34,447 bases of DNA from an uncultured Collinsella sp. (GTDB lineage Bacteria > Actinomycetota > Coriobacteriia > Coriobacteriales > Coriobacteriaceae): assembly GCA_902476475.1 (NCBI GenBank), contig CABSDO010000008.1, positions 1-34,447 of the forward strand, read 5' to 3'. Under the pieces are notes generated by a model. The model was not told where the DNA came from, did not search any database, and saw only the letters and a program-made list of their open reading frames with translations. The position numbers and the translations under genes are program-made. Below, in pieces: positions 1-10,525 of the stretch; the first letter of the stretch is position 1; every line of letters begins with the position of its first letter.

Positions 1-60
1 CGTCTTGCGCAATGCAAGCGTTCATTGCTGGCTATTGCGAAATATCATTGATAAACAAAG

Positions 61-95
61 AATGCCCGCCGGTATCACACGTACCGGCGGGCATT
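61..95 (-). terminator. Intrinsic terminator after the MoaE-like gene
   Basis: A perfect 14-bp stem (61-74 with 82-95, 7-nt loop) lies 35 bases past the stop of the MoaE-like gene. Read on the minus strand it is followed by CTTTGTTTATC. The plus side also reads CTTTTG, so it could work for both strands. The remaining bases 1-60 hold no gene that I can support. Confidence 0.8.
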
Positions 96-130
96 CTTTT
101 GTAAACGGAGTCTTCTGTCGATACAAAGCC

Positions 131-547
131 CTATGCCTCGCGCTCGACCTCGCTCACACACTCATTTTTGATGGTACCGACGAGCGCCTGCAGCGCATCG
201 ACGACATGCGGGCGAATGTCCCCGCCAATGAGCACGAGCATGATGTCGTCGCCCACGGTAAGCTCGCCACTCGCCAGCCACACACGCACATAGCCGATAC
301 CCGGCATCGTGCGCGTCGCCTCGATAGCGGCCTGCACCTTATCGGCATCAAAGCCGAACACCATGCCGCCCACCTTATGTCCGGGCGCCACGCCATCGGT
401 CTTAACCCCACGCACCTCGGCCTTGGGCGTCGCACGCACCACGCCGTTGTGTGTCAGGTACATCCCACAATCAGCCGCCGAAACATCGGCCTTGGCTTCG
501 CGCAGCCAAGCATCAACCGAAGGCATCGATTTGCCACTTTCAAGCAT
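131..547 (-). CDS. Degenerate MoaE-like protein (molybdopterin synthase large-subunit fold)
   Basis: A 138-residue protein that resembles MoaE, the catalytic subunit of molybdopterin synthase, in its middle and C-terminal half. It has a GVVR segment like the family's GTVR, a long GYVRVWLASGELTVGDD stretch like the RIGEL-GD region, and a C-terminal IKNE helix. The family's HR pair after the GD strand is H-V here. Of the two conserved C-terminal lysines only the first (IK) is present; the position of the second is not lysine. Catalysis is therefore doubtful. Two ATGs lie in tandem (550 and 547); the GGGGG ribosome site is 5 bases from the second, so 547 is chosen. No other molybdenum cofactor gene is near. 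It lies downstream of srtB on the same strand, separated by a long inverted repeat. The family assignment is by eye. Confidence 0.6.
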   Translation of the reverse strand: MLESGKSMPSVDAWLREAKADVSAADCGMYLTHNGVVRATPKAEVRGVKTDGVAPGHKVGGMVFGFDADKVQAAIEATRTMPGIGYVRVWLASGELTVGDDIMLVLIGGDIRPHVVDALQALVGTIKNECVSEVEREA

Positions 548-571
548 CATTTCCCCCTTTTTTCCGTCGCC

Positions 572-682
572 GAGTAGCTAATTTGGGACGGGGCTCTTTT
601 AGCTGCCCCAGTCACCTAACCCAGCAAAATCATTCTGCATACCTGGGGCAGCTAAAAGAGCCCCGTCCCAAATTAGCTACTC
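572..682. repeat. Perfect 40-bp inverted repeat (palindromic intergenic element)
   Basis: Arms 572-611 and 643-682 are exact reverse complements, with a 31-nt loop (612-642). The arm contains TTTGGGACGGGGCTCTTTTAG. The element fills the gap between srtB (stop at 692) and the MoaE-like gene (start 547). There is no T-run after either arm, so it is not a simple intrinsic terminator, although the RNA would fold into a very stable hairpin. A diverged single arm is found at about 25203-25230. Confidence 0.9.
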
Positions 683-691
683 TCGAACAAC

Positions 692-1690
692 TTATTCCTC
701 GACCGGCGTGAGCACCATGACTGCGCGCGTATTGCTAAATGACAGCGAGCGACAGGTCACAAGCGTTACGACCTTGGTTGCCGAAGCGGCACGATCGGTG
801 GCATCGCTCGCCACGGCAGAGGCACCGTCGAGCATCTCGGACAGGTAATTCGTCAGCCCGTCGTCGCCCTCAAAGTTGGGCGTGCGCGCCTTGGCATACG
901 TGTCCTCGACCACCTTGGTCGCCAGTGGGCGCAACTTATACGTCGCATCGCGCGTGATGTAGTACACGTATTCCATGCTGTCGAACGTCGCCTGATCGGT
1001 CGTGTTCGAAATCACGTTGAACATTGACCCGTCGTTCATGTGGTGACCGTAAATCGTGGTCTGCTGATCCACCATGCCCGGCGCAGTATCGTCGCTATCC
1101 AAGAAGATGGCTCCCGACGCATTGGCAGTGCCGTCGAACAGCGTGTTGAGGTACTTGGAGTTGTTGTTGGTCTGTACCACGGGATAGTTGATATTGGTGC
1201 CGGGTGCGTAAATCCACCCCACAACCTCGGGATTTGTCTGAGCGAGCGCATTGAAGTCGATAATTGGCACGCCGCTGGCGTCCTTGTCGCTCACATATTG
1301 CTTTTCGATCTTTTGATATGACTCGCTCGCCTGTTTGTAGCCAATCTGAGCGTTGATAAAGATGGCGGCCGCAGCAACGATCAGGCCAATGCCGATGATG
1401 ATGAGCAGAATGGGAATGACGGAGCGGCGCTTTTTGCGCGGCGGCTCGGTATAGCTCGATGGCGCGGTATGCGCCGAAGAGCGAGGTGACCTCTTGGCCG
1501 TACTGTATGACGAAGGGCGATATGCAGCAGGCGTATCCTGACGGCGATGCTTCGCCGGCGTCACGGGGCGCGGCGCACGCGGCTGCTGAGGAGAGGATGT
1601 CCAACCCTGCTGCGGCGCGTGGGCTGCTCCCGACTTGGCTGGATCGGGAATCCGAGAAGCCGAAAAACGCTTTCCCTGATAGTCGGACAT
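692..1690 (-). CDS. srtB: Class B sortase
   Basis: A 332-residue membrane-anchored cysteine transpeptidase that should join a sorting-signal protein to cell wall peptide or to another subunit. A basic, proline- and serine-rich cytoplasmic tail (about 1-90) is followed by one membrane span (about 91-113) and an extracellular sortase domain (about 140-332). Catalytic residues are visible: His216 in YGHHM, Cys313 in TLVTC and Arg322 in NTRAVM. TLVTC and the long region between His and Cys fit class B. The start has AAGGAGAGCC in front. It lies 36 bases downstream of purE, so it is probably cotranscribed. No gene with an LPXTG-like or NPQTN-like signal is in the window, so its substrate is elsewhere. 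The long N-terminal tail is unusual for SrtB. Confidence 0.88.
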   Translation of the reverse strand: MSDYQGKRFSASRIPDPAKSGAAHAPQQGWTSSPQQPRAPRPVTPAKHRRQDTPAAYRPSSYSTAKRSPRSSAHTAPSSYTEPPRKKRRSVIPILLIIIGIGLIVAAAAIFINAQIGYKQASESYQKIEKQYVSDKDASGVPIIDFNALAQTNPEVVGWIYAPGTNINYPVVQTNNNSKYLNTLFDGTANASGAIFLDSDDTAPGMVDQQTTIYGHHMNDGSMFNVISNTTDQATFDSMEYVYYITRDATYKLRPLATKVVEDTYAKARTPNFEGDDGLTNYLSEMLDGASAVASDATDRAASATKVVTLVTCRSLSFSNTRAVMVLTPVEE

Positions 1691-1726
1691 GGCTCTCCTT
1701 GTGCTGCAAATGGACTGGCAGAGCGC

Positions 1727-2191
1727 TTAGGCGTCAGCCATCTCTTGCTTCATTTTCTCGATAACCTTGCGGTACTCGGGGTCGCATGCGCCCAGAATCT
1801 GCGTGGCGTAAATGGCAGCGTTCTTGGCACCGTTGATGGCCACACAGGCAACGGGCACGCCCGAAGGCATCTGCACCATCGACAGCAGCGAGTCCATACC
1901 ACCCAGATCGCTCGTCTTCATAGGCACGCCGATAACCGGCAGCGGGGTAAACGCAGCCACGACACCGCCCAGGTGAGCAGCCTTGCCAGCAGCAGCGATA
2001 ATCACCTTGATACCGCGGTCGGCAGCAGTCGAGGCCCACTCATGGACCTTCGCCGGCGTGCGGTGCGCGCTTGCAATGACGAGCTCATAGGGCACGCCCA
2101 GTGCCTCGAGCTCGGCGGTGCAACCTTCCATAACGCCCAGATCGGACTTGGAGCCCATGATGATCCCGACAACCGGCTTCTGATCTGCCAT
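1727..2191 (-). CDS. purE: N5-carboxyaminoimidazole ribonucleotide mutase
   Basis: A 154-residue class I PurE that converts N5-CAIR to CAIR in de novo purine synthesis. The family signatures GSKSD (near residue 13), SAHRTP (near 42) and AGKAAHLGG are present, and the length is normal for a single-domain PurE. The start is ATG 2191, 8 bases after AGGAGGT; an in-frame TTG two codons upstream is not needed. A TATACT sequence on the minus strand (2255-2260) could be its -10 box, but I see no good -35. The gene is first in a short run with srtB. PurK, its usual partner, is not in the window; purD and purA lie about 9-12 kb away. Confidence 0.96.
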   Translation of the reverse strand: MADQKPVVGIIMGSKSDLGVMEGCTAELEALGVPYELVIASAHRTPAKVHEWASTAADRGIKVIIAAAGKAAHLGGVVAAFTPLPVIGVPMKTSDLGGMDSLLSMVQMPSGVPVACVAINGAKNAAIYATQILGACDPEYRKVIEKMKQEMADA

Positions 2192-2286
2192 AAACAAAGA
2201 CCTCCTGTTGAGAGCGGTGACGCAGCGAATCCGCGACCCTTAACTACTGAGAGTAGTATAGCTGCTCCCGTCCCTGCGGTCTTTGT

Positions 2287-2358
2287 GGTGGCGGCTGAGC
2301 CTTTCCCTCGGGAACTGGGCTTCGCGAAGTTTCCCGAGGGAAAGGCTCAGCCGCCACC
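2287..2358. repeat. Perfect 28-bp inverted repeat with nested palindrome
   Basis: Arms 2287-2314 and 2331-2358 match exactly in reverse complement around a 16-nt loop, which itself contains CTTCGCGAAG. The arms contain CCTTTCCCTCGGGAA. No T-run follows on either strand. It appears to be a palindromic intergenic element rather than a terminator. Confidence 0.85.
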
Positions 2359-2404
2359 CTGCGACCTACCGGATATTGCCATGACGTACGTTGGCTGAAT
2401 TATT

Positions 2405-2454
2405 AGTGTGGGCCCTGCCGTTCGAACGAACGGCAGGGCCCACACTCACTTTTT
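2405..2454. terminator. Strong hairpin with T-run, terminator-like
   Basis: A 20-bp perfect inverted repeat (2405-2424 with 2427-2446) followed on the plus strand by CACTTTTTATT. On the minus strand, the direction of carB transcription, the downstream side is CTAATAATTC, which is a weaker tail. It may stop carB transcripts and block plus-strand read-through. Confidence 0.6.
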
Positions 2455-2516
2455 ATTCAGCCCTAGTCATCGCGCAAAGCCCCTTCCACAGCACACGGTG
2501 CACCCGAGTCACCGAA

Positions 2517-2607
2517 GGCCGGGACGGAGGGGGCCGAGCTTCCCACTGAGCGACTCTGCTTGCAGCCGGAGCGAAAGGGGGAAATCTCGGCCCCTCCCGC
2601 CCCGGCC
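2517..2607. repeat. Imperfect 22-bp inverted repeat after carB
   Basis: GC-rich arms 2517-2538 and 2586-2607 pair with about three mismatches around a 47-nt loop. No T-run. It lies just past the carB stop and may protect the 3' end of the mRNA. Confidence 0.6.
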
Positions 2608-2619
2608 GGACAGGTCAAT

Positions 2620-5934
<3,315 letters not shown>

Positions 5935-5935
5935 G

Positions 5936-7375
5936 TTAGTTCTCCTCGGTCTCGGTCGCGGCGGTCTCGGCAAAATTCCAGCCAGCCAGGCGGTCCTTCG
6001 CGGTGTCGATGTCCAGGTAGCTCTCCTCGCCGTCCATGAGTCGCGTAAAGGCGGTAAAGAGATAGTGGGCATCGGTGGGGCCAGGCGAGGCCTCGGGGTG
6101 GTACTGGACCGAGAAGCACGGGGCGTCGAGCAGCTGGATGCCCTCGGCGGTGCCGTCGTTGAGGTTCACATGTGTCAGGCGAATGCGACCAAAGCGCTCG
6201 TTCATCACGACCGGCGCGATTCCGCGGCGCACCCAGACGCGCAGATCTCCATCGGCCGCATGCTCGGTCTCGCCGCCGGAAAGCTCGGGGACAAGCTTGC
6301 CCAAGCTGGGGAACAGCAGGCCAAAGCCATGGTTTTGTGCGGTGATCTCCACGCGACGGCTTACCAGGTTCATGACCGGCTGGTTGCCACCGCGGTGACC
6401 GAACTTAAGCTTTTCCATCTGGGCGCCGCAGGCCAGGCTGATCATCTGGTGACCAAGACAAATACCAAAGACCGGCACCTTGCCGATCAGCTGCTGCACC
6501 TGCTCGTAGGTCTCCACCACGGCGTCGGGGTCGCCGGGGCCATTGGACAAGAAGACACCGTCGGGATTCATGTCGAGCACCTCGCTCGCGGGCGTATCCC
6601 ACGGCACGACGGTAAGATCGCAGCCGGCGCGGACCAGCCCCTCCAGAATGCCGCGCTTCACACCGCAGTCGTAGGCGACCACTTTGTGACGGGCAGGAGC
6701 GGCGGCCGAAAGCGCAAAGTCATGCGTGGCAGGCAGGTCGGCGGCCACAAACTCGTGAGGCGCGGGGCAGCTTACGGTCTTGACCAGGTTCTCGCCTACC
6801 AGCGTGGGCGCTGCGGCCAGACGCTCGGCAAGCTCGTCGACGTCGAAGATCTCGGTCGAGATAATGCCCATCTTGGAACCATTGTCGCGCAGATGGCGCA
6901 CCAGAGCGCGGGTGTCGACACCCTCGATAGCGACGATGCCGTGAGCGCGCAGGTACTCCGGCACGCTGACGGCCGAGCGCCAGTTAGAAGGCGTGGCGCA
7001 CATGTCGCGAACGATCATGCCGCGCATAGCCGGAGCGCTCGCGGAGCGCACGGCGTCGCCGGGGAAGGCCGACTGGACGTCGGTCTCGTCGATACCGTAG
7101 TTGCCGATCTGCGGATAGGTCATGGTTACGATTTGGCCGGCATAACTCGGGTCGGTCATGACCTCAAAGTAGCCCTCGAGCGAGGTGTTGAAGCAGACTT
7201 CGCCGGTCGCGGTGCCCTCGGCGCCGCATGCACGTCCATAAAAAATGGTCCCATCCTCAAGATACAGGATGCAGGGACCGCAGGTGCCCTTGCTGGTTTT
7301 GGCCAGCATACGCTGGCAAAGTTCGCTGGGCGCGAAGGTGCGGGCGGCAGTGCCCGCGGTATGGTTGTTCGCCAT
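5936..7375 (-). CDS. carA: Carbamoyl phosphate synthase small subunit (glutaminase), with an insertion
   Basis: A 479-residue glutamine amidotransferase subunit that releases ammonia for CarB. The N-terminal CPSase domain (about 35-175) contains NTSLEGYFEVMTDPSY. The class I glutaminase domain has the nucleophile Cys306 in GICLGHQ and the His427/Glu429 pair in YHPEAS. It is about 100 residues longer than typical CarA: there is an extra N-terminus of about 30 residues, an insertion of about 35-40 residues between NHGF (349-352) and LTHVNL (near 400), and a C-terminal tail of about 35. All known catalytic residues remain. The start is ATG 7375 with GGAAGGAG 5 bases upstream; an upstream in-frame GTG at 7396 has no ribosome site. 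It is first gene of carAB; the AT-rich region upstream holds palindromes that could be operators. Confidence 0.95.
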   Translation of the reverse strand: MANNHTAGTAARTFAPSELCQRMLAKTSKGTCGPCILYLEDGTIFYGRACGAEGTATGEVCFNTSLEGYFEVMTDPSYAGQIVTMTYPQIGNYGIDETDVQSAFPGDAVRSASAPAMRGMIVRDMCATPSNWRSAVSVPEYLRAHGIVAIEGVDTRALVRHLRDNGSKMGIISTEIFDVDELAERLAAAPTLVGENLVKTVSCPAPHEFVAADLPATHDFALSAAAPARHKVVAYDCGVKRGILEGLVRAGCDLTVVPWDTPASEVLDMNPDGVFLSNGPGDPDAVVETYEQVQQLIGKVPVFGICLGHQMISLACGAQMEKLKFGHRGGNQPVMNLVSRRVEITAQNHGFGLLFPSLGKLVPELSGGETEHAADGDLRVWVRRGIAPVVMNERFGRIRLTHVNLNDGTAEGIQLLDAPCFSVQYHPEASPGPTDAHYLFTAFTRLMDGEESYLDIDTAKDRLAGWNFAETAATETEEN

Positions 7376-7464
7376 AATTCTCCTTCCCGGTCTCACAGGA
7401 CCGGCTTAAAGGTGTGTAGTTAGGCCTCGCGGTATTGTAACCGCAAGCATGCCTCATGGCGTTA

Positions 7465-7512
7465 ATTTCATTGAAATGTTTACGAAATGATAATTATGAC
7501 TTTCTATGCATA
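7465..7512 (-). promoter_or_regulatory. AT-rich palindromic region upstream of carA
   Basis: In an otherwise GC-rich genome, about 7460-7530 is strongly AT-rich. It contains the palindrome ATTTCATTGAAAT (7465-7477) and on the minus strand a TTATGCATAGAAAGTCATAA arrangement. TACAAT on the minus strand at 7433-7438 could be a -10 box. An arginine (ArgR-type) or pyrimidine repressor site would make sense for carAB, but the match is not good enough to name the regulator. Confidence 0.35.
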
Positions 7513-7535
7513 ATGATTTTATAATCCCCGTCCCA

Positions 7536-7577
7536 GAAAAATCATCCCGCGTGGGCTTGTGGCTCACGCGGGATGAT
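7536..7577 (-). terminator. Intrinsic terminator of the ABC exporter/membrane protein pair
   Basis: A perfect 13-bp stem (7541-7553 with 7565-7577) 6 bases past the stop codon, followed on the minus strand by TTTTTC. Confidence 0.9.
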
Positions 7578-7583
7578 GGCCTC

Positions 7584-8549
7584 TTACTTTTTCTTGTCCT
7601 GCTCCAGCAGTTCGGACGGTGTTCGGTCGGGCTTGCCGCCGCGGAAAATCTCGCGGCCATGCAGACGATGCTCCAGGTCACGTTCGGCCTTTTCCTCGTC
7701 AATCTTGGTCTGGCTCACCACCGGGTCCTCAATCAACGACGACACCGAGTTCACCTGCTTCTGAATGCGCTCGGCGATGGTGTCATCCATACTCACGATG
7801 CGCATCTTCCAGTCGATATTCGTGGCGTTGGATGAACTCTTGGTCCACACGAACGTCAGGATGGCGCTCTGGTGGCCGTGGGCGGGAAACATGCCAAAGA
7901 AGGAATCGTGCTGAATGTTGCTATCCTCGTCGATATAGGCGTGAACGTTATACACCACGCGGTCGATCTTATCGTTGAGCAGCGCGTTGGTCGCAAGCGC
8001 CGCGGCCTGGATCTGACCATTGGACAGCAGCTCGAGCTCGTTGGCAGACGATGTGTCCAACACCGTCACCTCGACCGTGCCCGTACGCTCATCGGCTTCA
8101 TCGACGGTAAAGTCGAGCGGGAACTGCGTAAAGCCGTTGCCCCACTCAAGGCCGCCCTTCAGCGCCGTCGAAACGGTATCGACCGAAACGCTCTCGGACA
8201 GGTTGGCGGTGTTCAGACGACGCATCACGCCGTAGCCGACCTGCATGCCCACGATCAGCACCAAAATACCAATGACCACGGCCATCGCGGTCTTCGTAAT
8301 GGTATGGCTCACCTGCGAACCCGAAGGATCGTCCTCGGACAGCGGGTCGATATGTTTTGCCTGGCTCGCGCGGTCCTCGCTGCGCAGCTGCGCTAGCGCA
8401 GCTTTGTCACCGCGCTTGGCCGCAGCCTCCTTCTCACGCATGCGCTCGGTTCGCTTTTTGGCAAGCGTGGGATCCAAGACACCGGATGCATCGATTTCGG
8501 AGAATAACTCCGTCACTTCTTCCGGAGTCAAAGGGTTCTTGTCAGCCAT
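7584..8549 (-). CDS. Single-span membrane protein of unknown function
   Basis: A 321-residue protein I do not recognise. A charged, cytoplasmic N-terminal region (about 1-85) rich in Lys, Arg and Glu is followed by one membrane segment near 87-107 (AMAVVIGILVLIVGMQVGYGV). An extracytoplasmic domain (about 115-275) has alternating hydrophobic strands, and the charged C-terminal tail ends in KKK. There is no lipobox and no cleavable signal, so a type II orientation is likely. It starts 19 bases after the ABC exporter gene with AGGAAG in front and is followed directly by a terminator, so the two form one operon. It could be an accessory protein of the exporter or an unrelated membrane-bound factor; the sequence does not decide. 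Confidence 0.75.
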   Translation of the reverse strand: MADKNPLTPEEVTELFSEIDASGVLDPTLAKKRTERMREKEAAAKRGDKAALAQLRSEDRASQAKHIDPLSEDDPSGSQVSHTITKTAMAVVIGILVLIVGMQVGYGVMRRLNTANLSESVSVDTVSTALKGGLEWGNGFTQFPLDFTVDEADERTGTVEVTVLDTSSANELELLSNGQIQAAALATNALLNDKIDRVVYNVHAYIDEDSNIQHDSFFGMFPAHGHQSAILTFVWTKSSSNATNIDWKMRIVSMDDTIAERIQKQVNSVSSLIEDPVVSQTKIDEEKAERDLEHRLHGREIFRGGKPDRTPSELLEQDKKK

Positions 8550-8568
8550 AAACTTCCTGTCATATCAA

Positions 8569-10341
8569 TCAGTCGAGCTCGTGCGCACGCGCACCTTCGA
8601 ACTGCATTCGATAGTAACGGGCATAGGTGCCGCCACGGGCGAGAAGCTGTTCATGCGTGCCACGTTCCACAACGCGACCATGCTCAACGGTCGCAATCTC
8701 ATCGGCATGTTTAATAGTCGAGAGGCGGTGGGCGATGATAATCGTGGTGCGGCCGCGTGCCAGCTCTTCGAGCGACTCCTGGACTGCCTCCTCGCTCTCG
8801 TTATCCAAAGCACTCGTCGCCTCGTCCAAAATCAGGATCTTGGGGTTCTTGAGAAACACGCGCGCGATGGCAACACGCTGCTTCTGTCCGCCCGAAAGAC
8901 GGCTGCCACGCTCGCCCACCACGGTGTCGTAGCCCTGTGGAAGCGACTCGATAAAGGAATCGATGTTGGCGCGACGGGCGGCCTCGGCGATCTCTTCCGC
9001 TGTAGCGCCCGGCTTGCCGTAGGCGATGTTCTCGCCAATCGTACCGTCAAACAGATAGACATCCTGCTGCACCAGGCCGATGGCACGGCGCAGGCTCTGC
9101 TGCGTCACATCGCGCACGTCTTGGCCGTCGATGCTAATGGATCCGGCAGCCACGTCATAAAAGCGCGGCAGCAGCGAACAGGTCGTGGACTTGCCACCGC
9201 CCGAAGGGCCAACCAAAGCGATGGTCTGCCCGGGCTTGATGGACAGGTCCATATGGTCGATAACGGGACGCTCGTCGGCATCGCCCTCGCCCAGCTCAAC
9301 ATCCTCGTAGTTAAAGCACACGTCGTGATACTCCACGGCGCCGGCAGTCACCTGCAGATCCGTGGCGCCCGGCTTGTCCTGGATATCCGGCGCGGTCGAG
9401 AGCACCTCGTCCATACGCCTAAAGCCGGCGATAGCCTTCTGATACGTTTCGGCCGAATTGACGAGTGTCTCGAGCGGCGTGCAGAACAGCGAAATGTAGA
9501 GCGCGAAGGTCGCCATATCGACCGCCTGCAGCTGTCCCTGGGCGACCAGCCAGCCGCCCAGCAGCACCACGATCACATAGAGCACACCCGAGAGCAGGCC
9601 ATACGTCGCGGTATAGACGCCCATGGCGTGATACATGTTCTCCTTGGACGAAAGATAGCGATTGTTGGAGGCGCGGAACTTGAAGCGTTCGGTCTCCTCA
9701 TTGGCAAAGCTCTTGACCACGCGCATGCCCGCCAGCGAATCCTGCAGCTGCGCATTGATGCCGCTGATCTTTTTGCGGTTGTCGCTAAAGACCTCGCGCA
9801 TGCGCATGTTCTGCCAAAACATGATGACCGCAAACGCCGCCGTCACCACGGCCATGGCGAGCGCCAGCACCGGGGCGATGGTAAAGAGAATCACAGACGA
9901 TCCGATAATCTCGATGCCGCAGATGATGATCCACTCGGGCACGTGGTGCGCCGCCTCGCAGATATCGAACAGGTCGTTGACCACGCGGCTCATCATGTCG
10001 CCCGAGCTGTTGCGGTCGAAGTACGCAAAGCTAAAGCGCTCGTACTGGTCGAACAGGTCCTCGCGCATCTTGGACTCCATGCGCGCGCCCATCACGTGAC
10101 CCCAATAGCTCACAAAGTAGCGGCAGGCGCAGCGGACGGCATACATCAACACCAAGCCCACCGCGATCATGCCGAGCGCCTGCATAATGGCAGCCTGACC
10201 CTGAGTAAACAGCCCACCGGTCAAATTGCGCAGAATAATGGGGAACGCCAGGTCAATGGCGGCAAGCACCAGAGCACAAACAGTATCAGCAACAAAAAGC
10301 CCCATCTGGGGCTTGTAATACGAAAGAAACCTCTTAAACAT
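8569..10341 (-). CDS. ABC exporter half-transporter (fused permease and ATPase)
   Basis: A 590-residue protein of the MsbA/multidrug exporter type: an N-terminal six-helix membrane domain (about 1-310), then a nucleotide-binding domain. Visible motifs are Walker A GPSGGGKST (378-386), signature LSGGQ (482-486), Walker B ILILDE (502-507) and the switch His538 in AHRLSTI. Such proteins work as dimers and export lipids, peptides or drugs driven by ATP; the substrate cannot be read here. The start is ambiguous. ATG 10341 has AAGGTGACT in front and begins MFKRFLSYYKP, typical for the family. An ATG at 10440 with a strong GGGGGGAAGCGT site would add 33 basic residues, but that stretch is inside a palindromic repeat, so 10341 is preferred. 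Confidence 0.9.
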   Translation of the reverse strand: MFKRFLSYYKPQMGLFVADTVCALVLAAIDLAFPIILRNLTGGLFTQGQAAIMQALGMIAVGLVLMYAVRCACRYFVSYWGHVMGARMESKMREDLFDQYERFSFAYFDRNSSGDMMSRVVNDLFDICEAAHHVPEWIIICGIEIIGSSVILFTIAPVLALAMAVVTAAFAVIMFWQNMRMREVFSDNRKKISGINAQLQDSLAGMRVVKSFANEETERFKFRASNNRYLSSKENMYHAMGVYTATYGLLSGVLYVIVVLLGGWLVAQGQLQAVDMATFALYISLFCTPLETLVNSAETYQKAIAGFRRMDEVLSTAPDIQDKPGATDLQVTAGAVEYHDVCFNYEDVELGEGDADERPVIDHMDLSIKPGQTIALVGPSGGGKSTTCSLLPRFYDVAAGSISIDGQDVRDVTQQSLRRAIGLVQQDVYLFDGTIGENIAYGKPGATAEEIAEAARRANIDSFIESLPQGYDTVVGERGSRLSGGQKQRVAIARVFLKNPKILILDEATSALDNESEEAVQESLEELARGRTTIIIAHRLSTIKHADEIATVEHGRVVERGTHEQLLARGGTYARYYRMQFEGARAHELD

Positions 10342-10349
10342 AGTCACCT

Positions 10350-10486
10350 TACGCGGTTTTACCAAACCGCGTTTCGTCTCGACGCTGTAAGTGCTCCATT
10401 TGGACAATCTGGCCTTCAATCGTCGGTCGCGTATATCCATACGCTTCCCCCCTCTTTTAGGCCACCTTGCCTCAAATGGAGCACTT
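10350..10486. repeat. Inverted repeats upstream of the ABC exporter
   Basis: A 14-bp perfect inverted repeat (10389-10402, AAGTGCTCCATTTG, with 10473-10486) has partly complementary inner flanks (TGGCC with GGCCA). Next to it is a perfect 9-bp hairpin, ACGCGGTTT with AAACCGCGT (10350-10371). Together they span the alternative N-terminus of the exporter and its upstream region. The spacing resembles the other palindromic elements in the window, not a terminator. Confidence 0.7.
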
Positions 10487-10525
10487 TCGCTGATTTACAC
10501 AAACCTGCGGGATCATCCCCGCTCG

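Larger units (their letters stand above)
2198..2619. other. Gene-free block with three stacked inverted repeats
   Basis: These 422 bases between carB and purE contain no supported gene. They hold a likely purE -10 box (2255-2260, minus), a perfect 28-bp inverted repeat (2287-2358), a terminator-like hairpin (2405-2454) and an imperfect 22-bp inverted repeat (2517-2538 with 2586-2607) that ends 13 bases past the carB stop. Confidence 0.7.

Noticed and set aside
5935..6072. 46-codon upstream extension of carB
   Set aside because: It overlaps the coding end of carA, is rich in Arg, Pro and Trp, and the ATG at 5934 has a good ribosome site and the family N-terminus.
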